From positions 1 through 64,000 of the forward strand of contig NZ_LT700191.1 of the NCBI RefSeq assembly GCF_900155425.1: a stretch of 64,000 nucleotides of DNA. Reading direction: 5' to 3'. Position 1 is the first letter of the stretch. Each line of letters begins with the position of its first letter. Position numbers and translations under genes: made by a program. A model generated the notes under the pieces. The model did not search any database. It was given only the letters and a program-made list of their open reading frames with translations, and was not told the origin of the DNA. Of this stretch, positions 8,919-16,817 are shown in pieces. This stretch comes from Parabacteroides massiliensis. Lineage in GTDB: Bacteria > Bacteroidota > Bacteroidia > Bacteroidales > Tannerellaceae.

Positions 8919-9497
8919 ATGGAACAAGAAAGAAAAATTGATGTAATGATTGCTGAAGCTTGCCACGAGGTATATGTCGATATCATCCTCGACACGATCG
9001 AGGCCGCCGCCAAAGTGCGCGGAACCGGTATCGCCAAGCGTACGCATGAATATGTTGCTCAGAAGATGAAGGAAGGAAAAGCCGTCATCGCCCTGGAAGG
9101 CGACAAATTTGCAGGTTTCAGCTATATCGAATCTTGGGGTAACAAACAGTATGTGACCACTTCCGGTCTGATCGTACACCCAGACTTCCGCGGACTGGGC
9201 ATTGCCAAAAAGATCAAGGATATGACATTCCAGCTGGCCCGTATGCGATGGCCTCACGCTAAGATTTTCAGTCTGACTTCGGGAGCTGCCGTCATGAAAA
9301 TGAATACTGAATTAGGATATGTGCCGGTTACTTTTGCCGACCTGACGGACGACGAGGCTTTCTGGAGAGGTTGCGAAGGCTGTGTCAACCATGATATCCT
9401 CGAACGTACCGGCCGCCGTTACTGTATCTGTACCGGAATGCTTTTCGATCCGAACGATCCTCACCGGGCCGAGAGGGAGGCAGGGGAAAAGAAATAA
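8919..9497 (+). CDS. GNAT acyltransferase, probable first step of arginine synthesis
   Basis: A 192-residue GNAT-fold acyltransferase. The acyl-CoA binding loop is HPDFRGLGIAKKI (87-99), followed by LTSGAAVMKMNTELGYVPV. By position between argR and argG it is the likely enzyme that acylates glutamate, taking the role of ArgA. Since Bacteroides and relatives use succinylated intermediates, the donor may be succinyl-CoA; that is inference. Unusual is a C-terminal cysteine set C152, C155, C169, C171 (CxxC-x13-CxC), which could bind zinc or respond to redox. It has no amino-acid kinase domain, unlike classical ArgA. Confidence 0.8.
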   Translation: MEQERKIDVMIAEACHEVYVDIILDTIEAAAKVRGTGIAKRTHEYVAQKMKEGKAVIALEGDKFAGFSYIESWGNKQYVTTSGLIVHPDFRGLGIAKKIKDMTFQLARMRWPHAKIFSLTSGAAVMKMNTELGYVPVTFADLTDDEAFWRGCEGCVNHDILERTGRRYCICTGMLFDPNDPHRAEREAGEKK

Positions 9498-9564
9498 TGT
9501 GCCGATGTGCTTATGATTAAGAGGTCATATAATTAAAGAATAACAATAAAATAAACATACGAAA

Positions 9565-10764
9565 ATGAAGAAAAAAGTAGTAGTCGCATTTAGCGGAGGA
9601 TTGGATACATCCTTTACCGTTATGTATCTGGCCAAGGAAAAAGGATATGAAGTGTATGCAGCATGTGCCAACACAGGCGGTTTCAGCGAAGAACAGTTGA
9701 AACAAAACGAAGAAAACGCCTATAAGTTAGGTGCAACCCGGTATGTAACAATCGACGTTACCAAAGAATATTATGAAAAGAGTCTGAAATACATGATCTT
9801 CGGGAATGTGCTCCGCAACGGCACTTATCCGATCTCCGTCAGTTCGGAACGTATTTTCCAAGCACTGGCAATCGCCCGTTATGCAAATGAAATCGGAGCC
9901 GATGCGATCGCCCACGGTTCCACGGGAGCCGGAAACGACCAGATCCGTTTTGACATGACATTCCTGGTGCTGGCTCCGAATGTCGAGATCATCACGCTGA
10001 CACGCGACATGGCTTTGAGCCGCGACTACGAAATCAACTATCTGAAAGAACATGGTTTCGAAGCGGATTTTACAAAACTGAAATATTCTTATAATGTAGG
10101 CTTGTGGGGGACTTCTATCTGCGGTGGCGAAATTCTCGACTCCAAACAAGGCCTGCCGGAAAGTGCTTACCAGAAACAGGTGAAAAAGACCGGCAGCGAA
10201 GAACTCCGTCTCGAATTCAAAAAGGGTGAAATCCATGCCGTAAATGGTGAAGTATTCGAAGATAAGATTGCCGCAATCCAGAAAGTGGAAGAAATCGGTT
10301 CGGCATACGGTATCGGTCGTGACATGCATGTAGGAGACACGATCATCGGTATCAAGGGACGTGTAGGATTTGAGGCAGCTGCTCCGATGCTGATCATCGG
10401 CGCTCACCGTTTCCTCGAAAAATATACGCTGAGCAAATGGCAACAATACTGGAAAGACCAGGTTGCCAACTGGTACGGAATGTTTCTTCACGAAAGCCAG
10501 TATCTCGAACCTGTCATGCGCGACATCGAAGCCATGTTGCAGGAATCGCAGCGCAATGTGAACGGAACGGCCATCCTGGAACTTCGTCCGCTTTCATTCT
10601 CAACGGTCGGTGTCGACTCGAAAGACGATCTGGTAAAAACCAAATTTGGTGAATACGGAGAAATGCAGAAAGGTTGGACAGCCGAAGATGCAAAAGGATT
10701 CATCAAGGTTACTTCCACTCCGTTGCGTGTTTACTATACGAACCACAAGAACGAAGAGATATGA
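9565..10764 (+). CDS. argG: Argininosuccinate synthase
   Basis: A 399-residue cytosolic enzyme joining citrulline and aspartate with ATP to give argininosuccinate. The N-terminal PP-loop ATP site is SGGLDTS (about 10-16). AHGSTGAGNDQIRFD holds the citrulline/aspartate-binding residues, and SICGGEILDS lies downstream. Normal length. Its stop overlaps the argC start by four bases (ATGA at 10761-10764), so argC is translationally coupled. Confidence 0.97.
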   Translation: MKKKVVVAFSGGLDTSFTVMYLAKEKGYEVYAACANTGGFSEEQLKQNEENAYKLGATRYVTIDVTKEYYEKSLKYMIFGNVLRNGTYPISVSSERIFQALAIARYANEIGADAIAHGSTGAGNDQIRFDMTFLVLAPNVEIITLTRDMALSRDYEINYLKEHGFEADFTKLKYSYNVGLWGTSICGGEILDSKQGLPESAYQKQVKKTGSEELRLEFKKGEIHAVNGEVFEDKIAAIQKVEEIGSAYGIGRDMHVGDTIIGIKGRVGFEAAAPMLIIGAHRFLEKYTLSKWQQYWKDQVANWYGMFLHESQYLEPVMRDIEAMLQESQRNVNGTAILELRPLSFSTVGVDSKDDLVKTKFGEYGEMQKGWTAEDAKGFIKVTSTPLRVYYTNHKNEEI

Positions 10765-11729
10765 TCAAAATTGGTATTATAGGAGGGGCAGGATATACAG
10801 CAGGCGAATTGATACGTCTGCTGTTGAATCATCCGGATGCCGAGATTATATTCGTGAACAGCACGAGCAATGCCGGCAATAAGATCACGGATGTGCACGG
10901 CGGACTTTATGGCGAAACCGATCTGGTGTTTACCGACGAACTGCCACTGAACCAGATAGACCTTCTTTTCTTCTGTACCGCTCACGGCGACACGAAGAAA
11001 TTCATGGAAAGCCATACCGTACCCGAAAACGTGAAGATCATCGACCTCAGCATGGACTACCGTATCGAAAGCCCTGAACACGATTTCGTTTACGGTCTGC
11101 CCGAACTGAACCGACGCCGTATCTGCAATGCACAGCATATTGCAAACCCCGGATGTTTTGCCACCTGTATCCAATTAGGCGTTTTACCGCTGGCCAAGCA
11201 TCTGATGTTAAACTCGGAGCTGCATGTCAACGCCATCACGGGATCGACAGGAGCAGGTGTCAAACCGTCGCCTACCTCCCATTTCAGCTGGCGAAACGAC
11301 AACATCTCGATCTACAAGCCATTCACACACCAGCATCTGGCAGAGATCGGACAGAGTCTGCGACAATTACAGAACAGTTTTAACAGTGCGATCAGCTTTA
11401 TCCCAGTGAGAGGTAATTTCTCACGAGGCATTTTCGCTACGACATATCTGGATTGTAAGATTGAACTGAATGAGCTCAAACGTATTTACGAAGAGTATTA
11501 CAGTGATCATTCGTTCACTTTCGTCACAGACAAAAACCCGGACCTGAAACAGGTGGTGAATACGAACAAGTGCTTGATCTATCTCCAGAAATATGAAGAC
11601 AAGCTGCTTATCGTTTCGATGATAGACAACCTGTTGAAGGGAGCGAGCGGCCAGGCTGTTCACAACATGAACCTGCTGTTCGGCCTGGAAGAGACGGTCG
11701 GGTTGCACTTAAAACCTTCGGCATTTTAA
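10761..11729 (+). CDS. argC: N-acyl-glutamyl-phosphate reductase
   Basis: A 322-residue NADPH-dependent enzyme that reduces the acylglutamyl phosphate to its semialdehyde, here probably the succinyl form. Rossmann motif GIIGGAGYTAGEL is at 6-18 and the catalytic Cys132 lies in NPGCFATC. The ATG at 10761 overlaps the argG stop; the frame is open further upstream inside argG, but family similarity begins at MIKIGIIGG. Confidence 0.96.
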   Translation: MIKIGIIGGAGYTAGELIRLLLNHPDAEIIFVNSTSNAGNKITDVHGGLYGETDLVFTDELPLNQIDLLFFCTAHGDTKKFMESHTVPENVKIIDLSMDYRIESPEHDFVYGLPELNRRRICNAQHIANPGCFATCIQLGVLPLAKHLMLNSELHVNAITGSTGAGVKPSPTSHFSWRNDNISIYKPFTHQHLAEIGQSLRQLQNSFNSAISFIPVRGNFSRGIFATTYLDCKIELNELKRIYEEYYSDHSFTFVTDKNPDLKQVVNTNKCLIYLQKYEDKLLIVSMIDNLLKGASGQAVHNMNLLFGLEETVGLHLKPSAF

Positions 11730-11748
11730 TAATTGATAATTGACAAAG

Positions 11749-12876
11749 ATGAAATTATTCGACGTATATCCATTATTCAATATAGAGATTGTAAAAGGCA
11801 AAGGATGCCATGTATGGGATGCAGAGGGAAACGAATACCTCGACCTGTATGGCGGACATGCTGTGATCTCGGTAGGTCATAGCCATCCTACTTATGTAAA
11901 GGCTATCACCGAACAGGTAAACAAGTTGGGATTCTATTCCAACTCCGTTATCAACAGCCTCCAACAGAAGCTGGCAGACAAATTGGGCAAGGCATCAGGT
12001 TATGACGACTATTCGCTCTTCCTGATCAACTCAGGAGCCGAAGCCAATGAAAACGCGCTGAAATTAGCTTCTTTCCACAATGGAAAGAAACGAGTGATCG
12101 CTTTCAAACATGCTTTCCACGGACGTACGTCTGCAGCCGTACGCGTGACAGACAACCCGAAGATCATCGCTCCGGTAAATGAGGATCTCGCCGTGACCTA
12201 TCTGCCTCTGAACGATGCGGCGGCCGTAGAAGCAGAATTAAAGAAAGGAGATGTTTCTTCAGTTATCATCGAAGGGATTCAAGGTGTGGGCGGCATCCAG
12301 TTGCCGACCGATTCCTTTATGCAGGAACTGCATGCTTTATGTACGAAATATGAAGCCTGCCTGATCCTCGACGAAATCCAATCGGGCTACGGGCGCAGTG
12401 GCAAGTTCTTTGCCCACCAGTATGCCGGAATCAAGCCGGACCTTATTTCGGTGGCAAAAGGCATTGGCAACGGCTTTCCGATGGGCGGATTGCTGATCAG
12501 CCCGATGTTCAAACCTGTATACGGAATGTTAGGTACGACTTTCGGAGGCAATCATTTAGCCTGTGCGGCTGCCATTGCCGTGCTGGAGATCATGGAGAAT
12601 GAAAAGCTGATCGACAATGCGGCAAAAGTAGGGGCTTATCTGTTGGATGAATTGCATAAGTTGCCGGGAATCAAAGAAATTCGCGGGCGCGGCTTGATGA
12701 TAGGTATCGAGTTTGAAGAATCGATCAAGGAAGTACGCAGCAAATTGTTGTTTGAAGAAAAAGTATTTACAGGAGTAGCCGGAACCAACACGATCCGCCT
12801 GTTGCCACCACTCTGCCTGAGCATGGACGAGGCGAAGGAGTTCATCGCACGGTTCCGCAAGGTTCTGAATGCTTAA
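11749..12876 (+). CDS. argD: Acyl-ornithine aminotransferase
   Basis: A 375-residue PLP enzyme of class III that transfers the amino group from glutamate to the N-acyl glutamate semialdehyde, giving N-acylornithine. Visible are NSGAEANE (PLP phosphate site, 95-102), D208 in LILDEIQ and the PLP lysine K237 in SVAKGIGNGFPMGG. The ATG at 11749 is preferred to a TTG at 11740. The 20 bp before it contain AATTGATAATTGACAAAG, one arm of a repeat seen elsewhere in the window. Last gene of the argR operon. Confidence 0.95.
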   Translation: MKLFDVYPLFNIEIVKGKGCHVWDAEGNEYLDLYGGHAVISVGHSHPTYVKAITEQVNKLGFYSNSVINSLQQKLADKLGKASGYDDYSLFLINSGAEANENALKLASFHNGKKRVIAFKHAFHGRTSAAVRVTDNPKIIAPVNEDLAVTYLPLNDAAAVEAELKKGDVSSVIIEGIQGVGGIQLPTDSFMQELHALCTKYEACLILDEIQSGYGRSGKFFAHQYAGIKPDLISVAKGIGNGFPMGGLLISPMFKPVYGMLGTTFGGNHLACAAAIAVLEIMENEKLIDNAAKVGAYLLDELHKLPGIKEIRGRGLMIGIEFEESIKEVRSKLLFEEKVFTGVAGTNTIRLLPPLCLSMDEAKEFIARFRKVLNA

Positions 12877-12926
12877 AAAAGAAAACGATGCGTCAAAACA
12901 GCTTAATTGTTTCTTTATTAAATAAT

Positions 12927-12966
12927 AAGATCCACCACCGGAACTTCCGGATGGTGGATCTTTCAT
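12927..12966. terminator. Terminator between argD and the rhamnosidase-like gene
   Basis: Strong hairpin AAGATCCACCA (12927-12937) / TGGTGGATCTT (12952-12962) with an inner CCGGAA/TTCCGG part, between convergent genes. Confidence 0.85.
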
Positions 12967-12984
12967 TTTTTAGTAGACAACAAA

Positions 12985-15276
12985 TTACCATTCCATAACA
13001 AAAGTATAGCTGCCGGAACCGATCTTTCCGGCATAGAGAAACGACTCGTCCTTCACTTTAGAGGTTTTCACCGAAGCGCCGTTATTCGTTACGGTATATT
13101 TACCGGACGGAAGCGGGAGATACACTTCGGCATCCATATTGGCGGGAATCGTCACCTTCAGGATATAGGCATCCGCCTTATTCTCCACCACCATACGGAT
13201 TGCCCCCCGGATCGTTGGGATCGTTGCTTCCGCCCATTCGAGCGAAGCAAGCTGCGGTTTGATGCGGGCAGTGCCGAAACCGGGCGTCAGAGGCTCTACT
13301 CCCATCAGGCGGCGCGGGATGATATTAGCTGGAGCGGCTCCCCAGGCATGGTTCCAGTCCTGGTTCGGTTTATACTTGTTGTCCCAGGCTTCGAGCGAGA
13401 TAGTCGAACCGACACGGATCATATTATACCAGCTGCGGTCGTCTGTCTTGGTCAGCATATGCAAAGCATATTCGGCATCATTCGCTTCATAGAGGGCATC
13501 CATCAGGAATTGCGAACCGTAGACGCTGCAAGCCATCCCACGGGTTTGGATAAAGTCGACGACGCTTTGTTTCTTTCCGCCCGGAACCAGATCAAACGCC
13601 AACGGAAACATATTGCCATGCAGAGATGCATGTTCGGTGTCGGCAGCAAGGCCATCCGTAAAATAGCCTTTGCGAGTATTAAAGAACGAACGGATGAACC
13701 GTTTTTTGAAAGCGTCCGATTCGGAAGCATAGAAAGTTGCGTCATCCTGCTTACCCAATGCGCCGGCAATACCTTCCATCTGCTTCAAAGCGGCGTAATG
13801 CCAAGCATTTGTCACTACATTATAATCGGTAAAGGCAAATCCGTCATCTTCTCCCCCTTGCTTCTTTCCCAAACCGAGTATTCCGGTGTGCGGCCAGTCC
13901 ACAATATCCCGTATCTGCCCCTTAAAACGGATCGAACGGAGGAAACCGTCCGTCTGTAATCCGGTCGTCGTGCTGATCAGCCCGTTCTTCTCGCGGAGAG
14001 CCATCAGGACACGTGGTTTCAGTAATTCATAACTGGATTCGAGCGAACGGCTATCGCCAGTGTACAGATAATCGTACCAGGCAATCGACAACGCCTGCAA
14101 AATCCATTCGGTCGGCCATGTCGGATGTTGCAGCAGATATTCATGCGAGCGACGGGCAATTGCATATTCACGATCTACTCCATAGTGGCAAAGCTGGTTG
14201 ATCAAAGCATCCGCCTCATAAGGAATACGTTCGCGGTCGCCATCCACATAAACGCCTAAGAACGAAGTGGCCCGGACAGAATATTTACAAAGATCCCATA
14301 TCTGGTTCAGCAACTCATTGGAAGAACGGAAAGAAGAAGCTGTCTCGTCAAACGGATAATGCACCGTTTCGCGGACAACCGAGGCTGGCGACAGAGGTGC
14401 CTCATACCCTTCGATCTCACAATAGCGGAAAGGGACGACCTCTCCCACATAGGCCGGCATCAACACGGCAGTCGATCCGGTATTCCGTTTGTCCTTGCCG
14501 ATCTTGATCCGGTATGTATGAGTTCCCTTCAGCAAAGCCAGCGGATAGCGATGGTAACGGATGGTCGACTTGCCCGGATCGCGCAGGATACGCCCTTCTT
14601 CAAGACATTCCCCTAAATGCACGACTACCGAATCGCGTGTGCCATCGGATACCAACGTCAACACCAACTGTCCGAAAGCATCTTTCCCGAAGTCGACAAG
14701 GCACGTACCGGGGCGGATTTCCTTTATTCCGGTCGGAAACTCCATCGTCTTCACCTGCGGATAGTAGGCCGTTTCATATTCGGACAAGCGGTCGGCGGTG
14801 CGAAAAGCCTTCACATCGGACCATTCACTTTCCCCTTCGGTGTTCGTCACCGTTTTTACCCGCCAGAAATAGGATTTACCAGGTTTCAATGCTTCACCGG
14901 CATAACGGACTGCTACGGACCGGTCGCTCTCGATCATCCCGCTGTCCCACAGATTACCTCTCCCGAAAGCGGCATCTTCACGGTTGTCAGCCACGATCAC
15001 GCGGTAAGCGGTCTGTCGCGTTCCTCCGGTTTTACCGGGTACGATCCAGGAAAAGGCGGGATGCGCCGAACGGATGGCGGCATATTGCAACGGTTCGACC
15101 GCCTCATTGAGTTGCCAGACCGGAAGGTTCGATGCATATCCGTTCTGCCATGTCTGCCCGGTATGCTCGATCAGATCAGTCATCAACCCAGAAGGTTTTT
15201 TTTCAACAGCCTGCAGACAAAAAGCCGAAAAGGCAAAGGAGGCTAACAAGGTTAAGCGACTCAGTAATATCCTCAT
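12985..15276 (-). CDS. Alpha-L-rhamnosidase-like glycoside hydrolase (GH78)
   Basis: A 763-residue exported enzyme that probably removes alpha-L-rhamnose from plant or bacterial glycans. A signal peptide (about 1-23) is followed by beta-sandwich domains and then an (alpha/alpha)6 catalytic barrel from about residue 310. VYVDGDRERIPYEADA matches the GH78 motif that supplies the acidic catalytic residue, and WNHAWGAAPANIIPRRLMG and PGF(G)TARIKPQ are typical of the C-terminal part. It is not next to a SusC/D pair, so it looks like an orphan carbohydrate enzyme. Family confident, substrate inferred. Confidence 0.85.
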   Translation of the reverse strand: MRILLSRLTLLASFAFSAFCLQAVEKKPSGLMTDLIEHTGQTWQNGYASNLPVWQLNEAVEPLQYAAIRSAHPAFSWIVPGKTGGTRQTAYRVIVADNREDAAFGRGNLWDSGMIESDRSVAVRYAGEALKPGKSYFWRVKTVTNTEGESEWSDVKAFRTADRLSEYETAYYPQVKTMEFPTGIKEIRPGTCLVDFGKDAFGQLVLTLVSDGTRDSVVVHLGECLEEGRILRDPGKSTIRYHRYPLALLKGTHTYRIKIGKDKRNTGSTAVLMPAYVGEVVPFRYCEIEGYEAPLSPASVVRETVHYPFDETASSFRSSNELLNQIWDLCKYSVRATSFLGVYVDGDRERIPYEADALINQLCHYGVDREYAIARRSHEYLLQHPTWPTEWILQALSIAWYDYLYTGDSRSLESSYELLKPRVLMALREKNGLISTTTGLQTDGFLRSIRFKGQIRDIVDWPHTGILGLGKKQGGEDDGFAFTDYNVVTNAWHYAALKQMEGIAGALGKQDDATFYASESDAFKKRFIRSFFNTRKGYFTDGLAADTEHASLHGNMFPLAFDLVPGGKKQSVVDFIQTRGMACSVYGSQFLMDALYEANDAEYALHMLTKTDDRSWYNMIRVGSTISLEAWDNKYKPNQDWNHAWGAAPANIIPRRLMGVEPLTPGFGTARIKPQLASLEWAEATIPTIRGAIRMVVENKADAYILKVTIPANMDAEVYLPLPSGKYTVTNNGASVKTSKVKDESFLYAGKIGSGSYTFVMEW

Positions 15277-15400
15277 ATTATTCTTATTTTGTAATTCGAG
15301 GATAAAGATAAAATGAACAAAAGATTCATTCCTTCATATATCTGACATTTTTCTTTTGAATAATGAGAAAAAGGGGTTGGCACGGAAATACCATCTATTA

Positions 15401-16705
15401 TTATTCAGCTGGTTTCTTTAATTTTTTTATGACCAGAAGGACCATCCGCTGCACGGCAGTGGCGGACTTTCCCTCTTTTTGTGCAATCTCATAGGGGCTT
15501 TCCCCCTTCAGGAAGGATGAAACAATACGACGGGTTTTCTCCCCACGGACAGAAGCGACCAGCTCCTCCATTATTTTTTCATATAAAGGGTTCATACTGT
15601 TCAAAGAGCGGATAATAAAGAGGACCTGTTCGCTCTTTTCTATCTCAGCGTAGAGTTGTTGCTGGATTTTGATGTTTTCATTAAACATTATATCTTTCTG
15701 CTTACCCATCCCCGCCAATTCGCTATGGAACCTTTTTTCTTCACATTTCAGCAACGCCATGTTTTTCTGCAACCGGCTTTTCCGCCGCTCGTATTCGAAC
15801 TCCTGAATCTTTAGTTTTTCATAGACACCTTTTATTTTATTATTCTTCAGTTCTTCCTCCCATCTTTCCAGATTGGAAAGCCGCTCCAGAACCTTTTTTT
15901 TATTCCTTACCAAATATGAAAATTTTGGATAAAGCTCTTCTACCATTTTTTTATCTATTTTATACCCCTCGACTTCTCTATCCAACCGATCCTGGGCTTT
16001 CACTATCTTTTCAAACATTTCATCCATACGCTTGGCTCCAGCATATAAATTTTCCATTCTGGCCTTTTCTTCCTTAAACAACTTTGCCATGCCTTTCAGA
16101 CTGGGTTCGGTAAATTCGAATGTGGTACGAAATGCCTCTTCGAGCTCATTGACGATGCCGAGCACAGTATTGAAGGCATCATTTTCGCCTTCATGCAAGG
16201 TATGGTAAACTTCAAGCCGCTTCTTTAGACATATATTTTTCCGATAAAGAATCCTGTTTTTTAAATCCAAAGCAAAAATATGCTTCTTATTATTATCCGA
16301 TATCTGCTTCGACACGTCTAATTCATTTTGTAATAAATCTATTTTTCCCAAAAACGCTCGAGCAGCCTTCGTTCTATTTCCTTTTTTCCTCAAGTCTCCA
16401 GACACACTTTTCCCCTTGAAGAATCTCAAATACATTCTATAATATTCGTTTCTTTCCTTTTTTACCCCTTCATATAACTTTCTTAAACTACTACATTGTT
16501 TTTTCCGTTCAACACTCTCTTTTTTATAAGAATCTACTTCTTGCTGTTTATGCTCCAACAGATCGCGAAGCTCCTTATTTTCACACAACACCAATTCCAA
16601 CACCTCGCGAAGTTTCTTGTTCTCCACCAGTGCTAATTCGTTCCTATCTCTTAACATTTCATTTTTTACATCTTTTAGCATGATCACCGTTTTTTGTTTA
16701 TCCAT
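15401..16705 (-). CDS. Long coiled-coil protein with C-terminal helix-turn-helix
   Basis: A 434-residue lysine- and glutamate-rich protein that I do not recognise. Nearly all of residues 15-375 is heptad-like coiled coil, with KKLREVLELVLCENKELRDLL near the start. The last 40 residues (RRIVSSFLKGESPYEIAQKE..., about 392-430) look like a sigma region 4 or LuxR-type helix-turn-helix: a helix, the turn GESPYEIA, and a recognition-like helix with SATAVQRM. No signal peptide or membrane segment. The region is more A/T rich than its neighbours. It may be a DNA-binding structural or regulatory protein. The ATG at 16705 is used rather than the TTG before it. Confidence 0.75.
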   Translation of the reverse strand: MDKQKTVIMLKDVKNEMLRDRNELALVENKKLREVLELVLCENKELRDLLEHKQQEVDSYKKESVERKKQCSSLRKLYEGVKKERNEYYRMYLRFFKGKSVSGDLRKKGNRTKAARAFLGKIDLLQNELDVSKQISDNNKKHIFALDLKNRILYRKNICLKKRLEVYHTLHEGENDAFNTVLGIVNELEEAFRTTFEFTEPSLKGMAKLFKEEKARMENLYAGAKRMDEMFEKIVKAQDRLDREVEGYKIDKKMVEELYPKFSYLVRNKKKVLERLSNLERWEEELKNNKIKGVYEKLKIQEFEYERRKSRLQKNMALLKCEEKRFHSELAGMGKQKDIMFNENIKIQQQLYAEIEKSEQVLFIIRSLNSMNPLYEKIMEELVASVRGEKTRRIVSSFLKGESPYEIAQKEGKSATAVQRMVLLVIKKLKKPAE

Positions 16706-16756
16706 CAAAAGTCCTGCAATTTACCATTTTATTTATAAATATTCGCTTCTTTTTCC

Positions 16757-16788
16757 TTTGTCCATCTCATAAAACATTCCGTTCTTTG
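16757..16788 (+). promoter_or_regulatory. Possible promoter of the DPP IV-type gene
   Basis: TTTG (16757-16760), 20 bp, GTTCTTTG (16781-16788), one mismatch to the -7 consensus. Confidence 0.4.
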
Positions 16789-16817
16789 CAAACAGCTAAT
16801 TATTAAAACGAATATAC

